Positions 1 to 7,181 of a DNA stretch of 8,647 nt are shown piece after piece. Origin of the DNA: an uncultured Eubacteriales bacterium (GTDB taxonomy: Bacteria > Bacillota > Clostridia > Christensenellales > Borkfalkiaceae). Below the pieces are notes generated by a model. The model saw only the letters and a list, made by a program, of their open reading frames with translations, did no database searches and was not told where the DNA came from. Made by a program: the position numbers and the translations under genes. The DNA lies in NCBI GenBank assembly GCA_900556195.1, contig USOJ01000028.1:1-8647 (forward strand), written 5' to 3'. Within the stretch, counting starts at the first letter, position 1. Each line of letters starts with the position of its first letter.

Positions 1-30
1 CGTATATTATCGCCCGTACTCCAATCTTCG

Positions 31-82
31 GGATTGCCGCGGTCGCTATGCCCCTCGTAAAGACGGCATTGACGCAATGACA
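31..82 (-). repeat. Degraded copy of a dispersed intergenic repeat
   Basis: On the minus strand this stretch starts TGTCATTGCG and ends AGCGACCGCGGCAATCC. That is the shape of the widespread TGTCATTGCGA...AGCGAC...GGCAATC intergenic repeat found in many bacteria. A related copy lies on the plus strand near the right end (from 8211), so the two are in inverted orientation. About 15 extra bases separate the TGTCATTGCG head from the rest. Positions 1-30 may continue the element. I see no convincing intrinsic terminator for the operon ending at 95 in these 94 bases, so transcription may stop further left, outside the window. Confidence 0.6.
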
Positions 83-94
83 ATTAAAATTATC

Positions 95-1513
95 TTATTC
101 TGCGTAGGGGATTACGAAAACGCCTTCGCCGACGCCGAGTTCGAGATTCAATTTGCCGCCGCTTAAATTAACAACCTGCTTTTTGCCGCCTACGTAACAA
201 ATCGCTTTGTTGTATTTTGACGAATCGAAGTTAAACGTTACTTCGTCGGTTAAGTTAAGCGTGGTTTCGTTATAGTTTACCACCATAATACCGTCGTTGC
301 CGTCAACGTCGTTGAAATATCCGAACAACGTATCACGCGAAGTCGTAACCGAATTAAGCGAAAGAACGCTCTTTACCGAAATTCTGTTAAGAAGTCTGAA
401 CGACGAGTTCTGCGTTCTCGGCTTATCGTCGTTGGTCTGCCCCGCGTCGTTCGTGAAAGTGCCTATCCATTCGAATTGTTGCAAAACGTGGTCGAACGCG
501 AGAATTTCGGAGTTGGCTTTCTTTACGCTGTCGTAAATCGCGGTCTTTTCGCCGCTGCGACTTATCATCGCTTCCTGACTTTCGGCAAATTCAAGCCCCA
601 CGAGCGGAGTAGCGTAACAGAAAAGCGAAATGCCGTCGTAACCGAACGCCGCAAGCGCGTATTCCTGCATGCGGATGTCTTCGTAAGTCGGTACTCTGTC
701 GCGCGAGCCGTAAATCGCTCCGTTTGGCGAGCCGTCCTCTTTTATACCGTAAGGCATTGTCTGAATAAAGAAATTCGTCTTTACGTTCTTGTATTGCTTA
801 GCGACGTTCGCTAAAATCTGAACGTCAGAAAGCCATGCGTTATCCAGACATTTATTGCCGTCGTTATCGTAAGTTAAAGGATACCTGTCGGCGGAAAGCC
901 ACTTTTCACCCGTAGTGAGATTATTGAGAACGTTATCGCAATAATATTTCAGATACGAAGCGTAATCGCCGTTAAATTCGTTTTGCACGACCTGCGCGAA
1001 CGACGGATATAAATTGCAATAAAAATTCCTGCCGTCGGCGTTCTGATTCCACCACTCTACCTGCTGCGCCATGGAAGTTATCTCCGCTTTGTTGGGTTCG
1101 TCCAAAGCCATACCGAGCACTGCGGAATTTTGCTTGAACGAAGATATCTTCCGGTAAGACGCTCCGTCGCGCGATCCGGTGTTTACGTAAACTTTCACGC
1201 CGTTGCTTCCGAGCAAATCGAGAGCGGCTTTCGCCTTTTGATCGTAAGTCGGAAAACTTAACACGACGTCGCCGGCGCCACACGCGAACAACGCGCTTAC
1301 ACCCGCTTCTTTAATCCATTTTACGTTAGTTTCGTTAAGCGACGAAGGAATAAGCCAACCCGAAATAACCGTTTCGTATTCGGATTCGTATTCGTCGTAA
1401 TTCGGAAGAGTGATTTTATTCATATTGCTATCGTTTCCCCTTCCTCCGCACGACGTTGCTGCAAAGACTATCGCCAAAGCCGCAACCGCTGAAATTATGC
1501 TTTTTAATCTCAT
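95..1513 (-). CDS. Lipoprotein, TIM-barrel glycoside hydrolase-like
   Basis: This 472-residue protein has a lipoprotein signal peptide with lipobox A-T-S-C (Cys22), so it should be tethered to the outer face of the membrane. Residues about 45-345 read like a (beta/alpha)8 hydrolase. Landmarks are LGMALDEPN (133-141), NLYPS (167-171), SADRYPL (207-213), IQTMPYG (250-256), and RVPTYEDIRMQEYALAAFGY followed by DGISLFCYATP (273-303). Asp/Glu 138-139 and Asp209 are the acidic residues I would suspect first as catalytic. Residues about 390-470 form a beta-rich C-terminal domain ending in GVGEGVFVIPY, as in many glycosidases. It is the last gene of the operon. The ATG at 1513 follows AAGG with a 7-base gap, and that AAGG overlaps the stop codon of the preceding permease gene. 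The fold and a sugar-related role are inferred. I cannot assign a GH family or substrate, and it could be a non-catalytic glycan-binding relative. Confidence 0.8.
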   Translation of the reverse strand: MRLKSIISAVAALAIVFAATSCGGRGNDSNMNKITLPNYDEYESEYETVISGWLIPSSLNETNVKWIKEAGVSALFACGAGDVVLSFPTYDQKAKAALDLLGSNGVKVYVNTGSRDGASYRKISSFKQNSAVLGMALDEPNKAEITSMAQQVEWWNQNADGRNFYCNLYPSFAQVVQNEFNGDYASYLKYYCDNVLNNLTTGEKWLSADRYPLTYDNDGNKCLDNAWLSDVQILANVAKQYKNVKTNFFIQTMPYGIKEDGSPNGAIYGSRDRVPTYEDIRMQEYALAAFGYDGISLFCYATPLVGLEFAESQEAMISRSGEKTAIYDSVKKANSEILAFDHVLQQFEWIGTFTNDAGQTNDDKPRTQNSSFRLLNRISVKSVLSLNSVTTSRDTLFGYFNDVDGNDGIMVVNYNETTLNLTDEVTFNFDSSKYNKAICYVGGKKQVVNLSGGKLNLELGVGEGVFVIPYAE

Positions 1514-1522
1514 CTTTTTACC

Positions 1523-2422
1523 TTATCCTTTAAGACCGCCCGCCGAGAAGTTGCTCATAATCATCTTATTGAAAACGGTGAAGATAAGCAAAGATACGGT
1601 TGCGAGTACGGTCATACCGGCGAAGGCTATCGGGAGTTGAAGCGACCTTTCCATTTTCGTGTACAACTGACTTACGCCGAGCGAAATGGTCGGACGATTG
1701 TTCATGAATATATACGCCGTACTGTAATCGTTCCAGCAACCTATAAACGCGGTTATCGCTATCGCCGTTAAAATGGGCAGAGCCTGCGGGTACATTATCC
1801 TGACGAACACGCCGAGGTCTGTCGCGCCGTCTAAAAACGCGCTTTCGGCGTAGTCCCACGGGATAGCCGCGAAGAAGTTTTTGAAGAGCAAGAAGCCCAG
1901 TCCGAAACCGCCTGCCGCCATGATGAACATTCCGAGATAGGTGTTGAGAAGATTGAGTTTAGTCATCAACTTATACGTCGTTGCGATGCTGCCTACCGAC
2001 GGAATTATGAACGAAACGATAGATACGTTGTATATGATTTTTTTTAGTTTGAACTCGTACTTCGCGATTATATACGCCGTAAGCGAAGGTATCGTTATCG
2101 CGAGCGAAACCTGACCTACGACGAGAATACAGGTCGTAAGTATGGTGTCTTTAAGGTAGATCGGGTTTCTCGCCGTACCCGCAATCTGCGTTTTGAAAAG
2201 CGTTTCGTAGTTCTTCGTAGTAAAGTTTTTGAAGTCGAACAACTTGAACGTGTCGATTATAAAATCGCTCGATTTTCTGAACGAGTTCATAAGTAACCAT
2301 ACGTACATATAAACGTACGACAGCGACAAAAACGTCATAACGATAAACCAGATAATGCGGAAAGCGAGATCGAGCCCCGTTATCTTCTTTCGGCGAAGGT
2401 TGATGCGCATATGTTTTTCCAT
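1523..2422 (-). CDS. Carbohydrate ABC transporter permease, MalG type
   Basis: This 299-residue inner-membrane permease is the second subunit of a binding-protein-dependent sugar importer. It has about six hydrophobic segments (near 20-45, 92-118, 128-150, 160-182, 213-236 and 266-288). The EAA loop that docks on the ATPase is clear at 191-211: Y-A-E-S-A-F-L-D-G-A followed by IMYPQALP. The C-terminus GGLKG is typical of MalG-like proteins. I chose the ATG at 2422. It lies one base after the stop of the upstream permease gene and 12 bases after GGAGG (2435-2439), a slightly long gap. A TTG at 2434 abuts the GGAGG and is unlikely. An ATG at 2410 is a possible alternative. No ATPase gene is nearby, so an ATPase encoded elsewhere probably powers it. 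Confidence 0.93.
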   Translation of the reverse strand: MEKHMRINLRRKKITGLDLAFRIIWFIVMTFLSLSYVYMYVWLLMNSFRKSSDFIIDTFKLFDFKNFTTKNYETLFKTQIAGTARNPIYLKDTILTTCILVVGQVSLAITIPSLTAYIIAKYEFKLKKIIYNVSIVSFIIPSVGSIATTYKLMTKLNLLNTYLGMFIMAAGGFGLGFLLFKNFFAAIPWDYAESAFLDGATDLGVFVRIMYPQALPILTAIAITAFIGCWNDYSTAYIFMNNRPTISLGVSQLYTKMERSLQLPIAFAGMTVLATVSLLIFTVFNKMIMSNFSAGGLKG

Positions 2423-2423
2423 A

Positions 2424-3383
2424 TCAATACTCAACCTCCGGATAGATTTTTTCCATTACCTTTTTGAATAAAAGAACGAACGTTCCGCCTAAAACGGCTA
2501 TTACTACGCCGAGCGCGGCGGGATAACCCGTTGCGTTACCCGCGTTTACGTTGCTTATAATCATCCAGGCAACCGTACCCGTTCCCGTTGCGCCAGCCAT
2601 GGATTCGCCCACGAGCAGAAGCGACGGAATATACCAGCCGAGCGCGCCGCTTATAAGCGTAATGCTCATCGTGGTAATCGTCGGCCATATCATAGGTATG
2701 ACTATCGAGAAAAATTGTCTGGTTTCGCTCGCGCCGTCGAGTTCCGCGCTTTCGAGTACGCTGTCGGGGAGCCTCGCCATAGCCGAGTTGAAGTAAATGA
2801 TATTACCGTTTACGCCCGTCCACACGCTGAATATAAGTATGGTGTTCCAAGCCGTACTCGAATCGGCAAGCGCGCCGTTCTTTATGACCGACTGATTTTT
2901 ATAGCCGAGTTTTTCGAGTACGGTGAGCAAACTCTTATACGTCTGCGTACCCGAAACGGATATTTTATAAAACAGGCAGAGTATTACGACCGACAATACG
3001 CACGGAACGTACATACCTACCCTTAACGCCTGATGAAGGAATATCTTTTTGTAAATCATATACGAAAAGACAAGCGTAAGCGGCAGGTTTATAAACAACG
3101 CCAACCCCATGATCGTCAAAGTATTAAGCCACGATTTTGAAGACATCATCTCGTACTTTTTTATGCCGAACATATAACGGAATACGTCTTTATAATGCTC
3201 CAACCCGTCGAAAATGAGTTTACCGTTGATATTTTCGCTGAAAAACGAGTTATATACCATGCCGATATTCATACAGAACCAGAAGACGGTAAAGTGCAAT
3301 ATCGGCCAGGCAAGCCCGAGGTATATAAACAGCGTTTTGCCTACGCTTCGTTTTCCGCGTTTTTTATAAGCGACTTTATTCAT
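2424..3383 (-). CDS. Carbohydrate ABC transporter permease, MalF type
   Basis: This 319-residue inner-membrane permease is the partner of the MalG-type protein encoded next. After a basic N-terminus (KKRGKRS) there are about six membrane segments (near 16-42, 88-111, 121-142, 178-200, 235-258 and 287-307). The EAA loop is at 211-232: E-S-A-E-L-D-G-A-S-E followed by FSIVIPMIWP. The length and single six-helix core match the short MalF-like permeases of CUT1 importers rather than E. coli MalF, which is much longer. The start ATG shares one base with the TAA stop of the binding-protein gene (TAATG), so translation is probably coupled. A GAGGA motif sits just upstream of the ATG. The transported sugar is unknown. 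Confidence 0.94.
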   Translation of the reverse strand: MNKVAYKKRGKRSVGKTLFIYLGLAWPILHFTVFWFCMNIGMVYNSFFSENINGKLIFDGLEHYKDVFRYMFGIKKYEMMSSKSWLNTLTIMGLALFINLPLTLVFSYMIYKKIFLHQALRVGMYVPCVLSVVILCLFYKISVSGTQTYKSLLTVLEKLGYKNQSVIKNGALADSSTAWNTILIFSVWTGVNGNIIYFNSAMARLPDSVLESAELDGASETRQFFSIVIPMIWPTITTMSITLISGALGWYIPSLLLVGESMAGATGTGTVAWMIISNVNAGNATGYPAALGVVIAVLGGTFVLLFKKVMEKIYPEVEY

Positions 3384-4789
3384 TAAATCCTCTTCATGTA
3401 TTCAGACCAAAGCCCCGAATGGTGAACGGCTTCCTGTCTTAAAAGCGATTCGACGGCTGCCTTTGAAGACGCGCCTTTTGCTATCTGTAAAATCGGCTTA
3501 GGCTCGGAAAGGAATAATTCGAGCGCGCCCGTTCTGTATACGTCGTTCTGCGAATAAACGTAGGCGAGATTTGCCTTTTGAGATACGGCTACTATTTCCT
3601 TCCCGAAAGAACTCAACGTAACTTGTTGATCGGTGGAATAAATCATCGGGAAGCCGAGTCTTTTAGAAGCCGCCGCAACGCCTTTTTCGGAAAGAACGAA
3701 GGCAAGGAAGTCTTTCGCCCCGCTTACGTTGACCGCCTCGGACGGGATAACGAAAGTTTCGCCCGGAAGATTCATCATAAGCGTAGGTTTGTCGCCCTTA
3801 TTATAGACGGGGTACGCGCCGAAATGGTAATCGGTAAGTCCGACTTCGGAAAGAATGTTTCTCATTTCGGTCGCAAACCAACTGCCCGTAAAAGCGAATA
3901 CGCAGTCGCCGTTTACGAACGATTGTTGAGATTCTGTGTGATTCTGCGACCACGATACGGCGTTACTGTCGGAAGACGACTTCGGATCGATAAGATCGTA
4001 AATCGTTTCCATTGCATTGACAGTCGCCGTCGTTACAAGTTTATCCGTCGGGAAACCGCCGTTTTTGTCGTTATAGTTATAGTAATCGTTATAGCCTTGG
4101 GGATCTATCTCGTTCCACAAACCGTGGAAGAGCCAGTTCATATAGTTGACGGTAAAGCCGCAACCGAAAGGTTTAACGGTCTGTTTCGTCCTGTTGTTTA
4201 CAATCCTCGCGTTGTTCGTAGCCGTGCAAAGATCCAAAAGCCCCTGAACGGTTTCGGGCCATTCGCCCTTGACGTATTCGCCGTAAGATTCTATACGATT
4301 GAGATAATTCTGATTGTAAACGAAACCCCAACTCGAATAGACGTAACTCGTAAGATAATGCTTGTCGCCGATCTTGCCCATATCGAGAATAGCGGAATCA
4401 GCGATTCTTTCGTTTGCGGGCGTGCCGTACTTATCGGAAGACAAAACGTCGTCTATCGAAGCGATAAGTCCGTTACGAGTCCATTTTATCCAGTTGTTCA
4501 TCTGCTGACCGACGAAGTACATATCGTCTTTTTCGCTGCCGGGAGTATTCATATCCTGCAAAAGCGAGGCCGTAAGATCGGTATCGGCGGTAACGTGTAC
4601 GCGTATACCCGTTTCTTCGTAATAAGCGGAAGCGACGTCGTTGAGCCAGTCGCTGCCGAGTCCTGCGTCGATTATCTTGACGTATACGTCGTCGCCGACG
4701 CTACCCGAATTGCTCGGTTTTTTGCCCGAACAACCTATCGCCGACAAAGCCGTTACCGCGCATAAGGCGGCGCAAAGAAATTTTTTCAT
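3383..4789 (-). CDS. Extracellular sugar-binding lipoprotein of ABC importer
   Basis: This 468-residue lipoprotein delivers substrate to the two permeases encoded directly downstream. The signal peptide is MKKFLCAALCAVTALSAIGC, with lipobox S-A-I-G-C (Cys20) followed by a polar linker to about residue 34. The mature part reads like a family 1 extracellular solute-binding protein: W49 in an N-terminal lobe segment, several Trp (100, 103, 154) that could stack on sugar rings, FVNGDCVFAFTGSWFATEM (291-309), and KDFLAFVLSEKGVAAASKRL (359-378), which is typical of the second lobe. I chose the ATG at 4789, not 4804. The later start puts the signal peptide at the N-terminus and has GGAG (4799-4802) nine bases upstream, whereas the earlier one has no visible ribosome binding site. 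The ligand cannot be deduced; neighbours suggest an oligosaccharide released by the operon's hydrolase-like lipoprotein. Confidence 0.93.
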   Translation of the reverse strand: MKKFLCAALCAVTALSAIGCSGKKPSNSGSVGDDVYVKIIDAGLGSDWLNDVASAYYEETGIRVHVTADTDLTASLLQDMNTPGSEKDDMYFVGQQMNNWIKWTRNGLIASIDDVLSSDKYGTPANERIADSAILDMGKIGDKHYLTSYVYSSWGFVYNQNYLNRIESYGEYVKGEWPETVQGLLDLCTATNNARIVNNRTKQTVKPFGCGFTVNYMNWLFHGLWNEIDPQGYNDYYNYNDKNGGFPTDKLVTTATVNAMETIYDLIDPKSSSDSNAVSWSQNHTESQQSFVNGDCVFAFTGSWFATEMRNILSEVGLTDYHFGAYPVYNKGDKPTLMMNLPGETFVIPSEAVNVSGAKDFLAFVLSEKGVAAASKRLGFPMIYSTDQQVTLSSFGKEIVAVSQKANLAYVYSQNDVYRTGALELFLSEPKPILQIAKGASSKAAVESLLRQEAVHHSGLWSEYMKRI

Positions 4790-4819
4790 ATAATAACGCT
4801 CCATACGTTTATTTCGTAA

Positions 4820-4844
4820 GACCGCAGATTATTCGTCTGCGGTC
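4820..4844 (-). terminator. Intercistronic hairpin, possible partial terminator
   Basis: GACCGCAGA (4820-4828) and TCTGCGGTC (4836-4844) form a perfect 9-bp stem with a 7-base loop. It lies between the surface-protein gene (stop at 4888) and the binding-protein start (4789). On the transcribed minus strand only TTACG follows the stem, so it lacks a full U-tract and is probably not a strong terminator. It could cause partial termination or protect a 3' end after processing, giving more surface protein than transporter. A weaker 7-bp AT-rich hairpin lies at 4862-4881, just after the surface-protein stop. I see no convincing separate promoter in this gap. Confidence 0.55.
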
Positions 4845-4887
4845 CTGCGATTGGTTCGGTAATTAGTTTCTTTTAACTAATCAAGTC

Positions 4888-7005
4888 TTATTTTCTGCGT
4901 TTTTTAATCGCGATTGCAGCCATACCCAAAGCGGCGAAGCCGATCATGCCCGCGCCCGCAACGCTGCTTCCGCAACCGCTCTTCTTGGTTTCGGTCTTGC
5001 CGTCGTCGTAAGTAAGGGTAAGTTCGTTGGATTCGAACGTTCCGAAAGCGTTGGTAACGGTATATTTAACTTTAACCGTGCCTTTCTTGCCGAAAGTAAG
5101 GAAGCCCGTTTCTTTATCGAAAGTAGCGTTACCGCTGATAACGAGGTCGCTTACCGTCGCGCCTTCTACTTCGAAGTAAGTAAGGTCGAGAGCCGCTCTC
5201 GGATTTTTGAAAGTCGTACTGCCGCTCTTTGTGGCTATTTTTACGTTCATTACTTCGCTTGCGGACTTGGGAGTATCGCTTGCAGAACCGTAAGTTACGG
5301 AATAGTTTCCGCCGAGATCCTGCGTGCAGATATTAGTGTATACGCCCGTAGTTACGTCTTCTATACCGAGATAGATTTCAACCAACGGATCGGTTGCGTC
5401 TTCTACGTAAAGCGCGCAGTAATAACCCGCTTGCGTTCCTTCGATATAATACGGGATAGCCGCTATCGAAATCTTCGTCGCTCTGCCGCTTACGAAAGCG
5501 TTTGCGGGGAATTCGGCGGCAAGAACGGATTCGGAATTATCTTTATTACCGATTACTACGTTATCGTTGGAAATCCAGAAGAATATTCCGCCGTCTTCGT
5601 AAGTTGCGGCAGCCGTCGGGGCTTTCATCAATACGTAAGTAGAGAATTTGCCTTCCGAATTCGGAGTAATTTTAAGGTTGAGTTTGTCGAACGCGGCTGC
5701 TTTTACCGCAGCGTTGATAATCGTTTTGTTTAAGGTCGCTTCGGAAGTCGCTACGTTAAAGGTAACGCCTGCGCCTACGGGCATAACGTCCGCTATGTCT
5801 TTAGTAGTAAATTCTTCGGAAATAACGGGCTTCGGTTCGCTGCCTACAAGGCAGAATTCTACGTAATCCGCAAAAATCTGACCCGTACATTCTGTATCGG
5901 TTTCGGTTTTGCGAAGAACTATCGACTGAATATAGTCGTCGGAGTCAGCCAGAACGGCAGGATCGAGAGAAAGTATCTTCGTAACGTTACCGCCGCCAGT
6001 TTTAATCTTGCCTGCGGGGGTAGAAAACGTAGTGTCTTTTTCCGCGTAACCGGTTATGGTAATCGCGTTGCTGTATGCGGGCGCACCGTTTTTACCGTTA
6101 CCTACGCAAAGGTTTAATTTTACTTTTTCAAAATAAGACGCTTTTACCTTATTGGCAAGTCTTACGACGACCACGCCTTCATTTGCAATTTGTTCCGTCC
6201 AGGTTATCTTCGTAGAGCCGTCCGCCTTGGGGAATACGGTGGGATCACCGAGTCCGTGGAATACGTTATCGGGGTGAACTACAGTACATTTTTCGCCGTC
6301 TACTTCAAGCCACGCCTGCGTGGTATCCATATCGACTACTACGTTTTCGGTCGGTTCTTTTTCTGCCGGAATTGCAAGTTTTACGTAATCGGCGAAAATT
6401 TGTCCGGTTTGATCCGTCATAGTTTCGGTTTTCTTCATTGCAAAACCCGAAATATATCCGTCTGCGTCTTTTAACTTATCCGCTTCGAGAGTAAGGTCGA
6501 CCACTACGTTTCCGCCGTTTGCGATTTCTTTCGTGCCGGCAACGGTTGCGTATTCGGTATCGGTAAGAGCATATCCGTTAAGAGTTATAACGTTCGTATT
6601 GCCTGCCGCGCCGTTTCCGACGGTAAGGCGAACCGTTACGGTTGAAAAGTTTTCCGCTTTATATTGCTTTGCAAATTTAACGACAACCACACCGTTATTC
6701 GCGATTTGTTCCGTCCAGGTTATTTTCGTTGAGCCGTCCGCATCGGGGAATACCGAAGGATCTCCGAGAGTGTGAAAAATGTTGTCGGGATGAACAACCG
6801 TACACTTTGCGCCATCGACTTCAAGCCACGCCTGAGTCGTATCCATATCGAGTACGACGTCTTCGGCAGGTTTGTCGTCTACCTTTTCAAGAGCGTCCGC
6901 GCGGGCGATGGTTCTGCCGAATGCAAATGCCGTAAGGCTCATGCACAGTGCAAGCAGAAAAGCGATAACTGCGCTTTTCTTGTTCAAAAGTTTGCCTTTT
7001 ATCAT
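4888..7005 (-). CDS. Secreted surface protein, two tandem repeats, GCGS tail
   Basis: This 705-residue protein has a signal peptide (basic MIKGKLLNKK, hydrophobic core to about 29, likely cleavage after A-R-A-D-A near 37). Two tandem beta-rich repeats follow at about 49-212 and 221-386. Next is a region at about 396-610 with strand patterns like a concanavalin/laminin-G-type sandwich (SEGKFSTYVLMKAP, GIFFWISNDNVVIGN). A small Ig-like region (about 616-668) comes next. The tail is KSGCGSS (675-681), about 20 hydrophobic residues and KKRRK. No LPXTG is present, so the anchor is not a classical sortase signal. No catalytic motif is evident. As first gene of a sugar-uptake operon it may capture glycans at the cell surface, but that is inference. 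I chose the ATG at 7005 because AGGAGG precedes it by four bases and it starts a proper signal peptide; a TTG at 7077 lies in a hairpin without a ribosome binding site. Confidence 0.85.
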   Translation of the reverse strand: MIKGKLLNKKSAVIAFLLALCMSLTAFAFGRTIARADALEKVDDKPAEDVVLDMDTTQAWLEVDGAKCTVVHPDNIFHTLGDPSVFPDADGSTKITWTEQIANNGVVVVKFAKQYKAENFSTVTVRLTVGNGAAGNTNVITLNGYALTDTEYATVAGTKEIANGGNVVVDLTLEADKLKDADGYISGFAMKKTETMTDQTGQIFADYVKLAIPAEKEPTENVVVDMDTTQAWLEVDGEKCTVVHPDNVFHGLGDPTVFPKADGSTKITWTEQIANEGVVVVRLANKVKASYFEKVKLNLCVGNGKNGAPAYSNAITITGYAEKDTTFSTPAGKIKTGGGNVTKILSLDPAVLADSDDYIQSIVLRKTETDTECTGQIFADYVEFCLVGSEPKPVISEEFTTKDIADVMPVGAGVTFNVATSEATLNKTIINAAVKAAAFDKLNLKITPNSEGKFSTYVLMKAPTAAATYEDGGIFFWISNDNVVIGNKDNSESVLAAEFPANAFVSGRATKISIAAIPYYIEGTQAGYYCALYVEDATDPLVEIYLGIEDVTTGVYTNICTQDLGGNYSVTYGSASDTPKSASEVMNVKIATKSGSTTFKNPRAALDLTYFEVEGATVSDLVISGNATFDKETGFLTFGKKGTVKVKYTVTNAFGTFESNELTLTYDDGKTETKKSGCGSSVAGAGMIGFAALGMAAIAIKKRRK
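5848..6345 (-). repeat. Coding tandem repeat, second unit (residues 221-386)
   Basis: This encodes the second of two similar modules in the surface protein. Residues 222-282 match residues 50-110 of the first unit at 53 of 61 positions by my count, without gaps. Shared landmarks are DMDTTQAWLEVDG, KCTVVHPDN, ADGSTKITWTEQIAN near the start and TGQIFADYV at the end. The middle and second half diverge much more. The unit-to-unit spacing is 172 residues (516 bases). Confidence 0.92.
6370..6861 (-). repeat. Coding tandem repeat, first unit (residues 49-212)
   Basis: This encodes the first module of the surface protein, beginning VVLDMDTTQAWLEVDG and ending GQIFADYVKLAIP. At DNA level it differs from the second unit at many third codon positions while the protein stays nearly the same over the first 61 residues. 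That points to an old duplication kept by selection rather than a recent copy. A beta-sandwich binding module is a reasonable guess from the alternating strand pattern. Confidence 0.92.
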
Positions 7006-7009
7006 GTTT

Positions 7010-7015
7010 CCTCCT
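7010..7015 (-). promoter_or_regulatory. Strong ribosome binding site fixing the start at 7005
   Basis: On the minus strand AGGAGG is followed by AAAC and then ATG. It is the best Shine-Dalgarno match in the window, and it places the surface-protein start exactly at the signal peptide. Confidence 0.88.
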
Positions 7016-7060
7016 GCGTTCCATATTTTAGTTGTCGGAACGTTTCTACCTTTAAGAGTT

Positions 7061-7083
7061 TTTCTCTTGCGAAGCAAGAGAAA
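7061..7083 (-). promoter_or_regulatory. Leader hairpin, 10-bp stem with 3-base loop
   Basis: TTTCTCTTGC (7061-7070) pairs perfectly with GCAAGAGAAA (7074-7083). It would lie in the 5' leader of the surface-protein mRNA, about 55 bases upstream of the start codon. No U-tract follows it on the minus strand (the next bases are mainly A), so it is not an intrinsic terminator. A role in mRNA stability or protein binding is possible. Confidence 0.6.
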
Positions 7084-7098
7084 CGGGGTACCCCGTTT
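7081..7098. promoter_or_regulatory. Perfect 18-bp palindrome in the operon leader
   Basis: AAACGGGGTACCCCGTTT is a perfect dyad that shares three bases (7081-7083) with the neighbouring hairpin. It lies about 40-57 bases downstream of the predicted transcription start of the surface-protein operon. It could be an operator for a dimeric regulator, or fold as a G/C-rich RNA hairpin; with no built-in loop, the DNA-site reading is slightly more natural. Confidence 0.55.
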
Positions 7099-7143
7099 AC
7101 AAAATCCGTCGCGAGTTTATCCGCGTCGACAAATTTCACCCTT

Positions 7144-7172
7144 ATTGTACTTTTTTCAAGGCTTGTTTTCAA
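7144..7172 (-). promoter_or_regulatory. Sigma-A-like promoter of the five-gene operon
   Basis: On the minus strand there is a -35 TTGAAA (7167-7172), a 17-base spacer and a -10 TACAAT (7144-7149). This predicts a start near 7137 and a leader of about 130 bases before the ATG at 7005. Both boxes match consensus at five of six positions, and no comparably good promoter was seen elsewhere in the operon. Confidence 0.75.
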
Positions 7173-7181
7173 TATACTATA

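Noticed and set aside
2423..2434. TTG start at 2434 for the MalG-type permease
   Set aside because: It directly touches GGAGG with no gap and would overlap the upstream gene by 11 bases. The ATG at 2422 is better placed.
3578..4765. 395-codon plus-strand frame opposite the binding-protein gene
   Set aside because: It is fully antisense to a well-supported gene, rich in Arg and Val from reverse codons, and has no recognisable domain. It is a by-product of codon bias.
4790..4804. Five-codon extension of the binding protein from the ATG at 4804
   Set aside because: No ribosome binding site precedes it. The ATG at 4789 has GGAG nine bases upstream and gives a standard lipoprotein signal peptide.
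7006..7077. 24-codon N-terminal extension of the surface protein from a TTG
   Set aside because: The TTG lies within the leader hairpin and has no ribosome binding site. The extension would bury the signal peptide, and AGGAGG fits the ATG at 7005.
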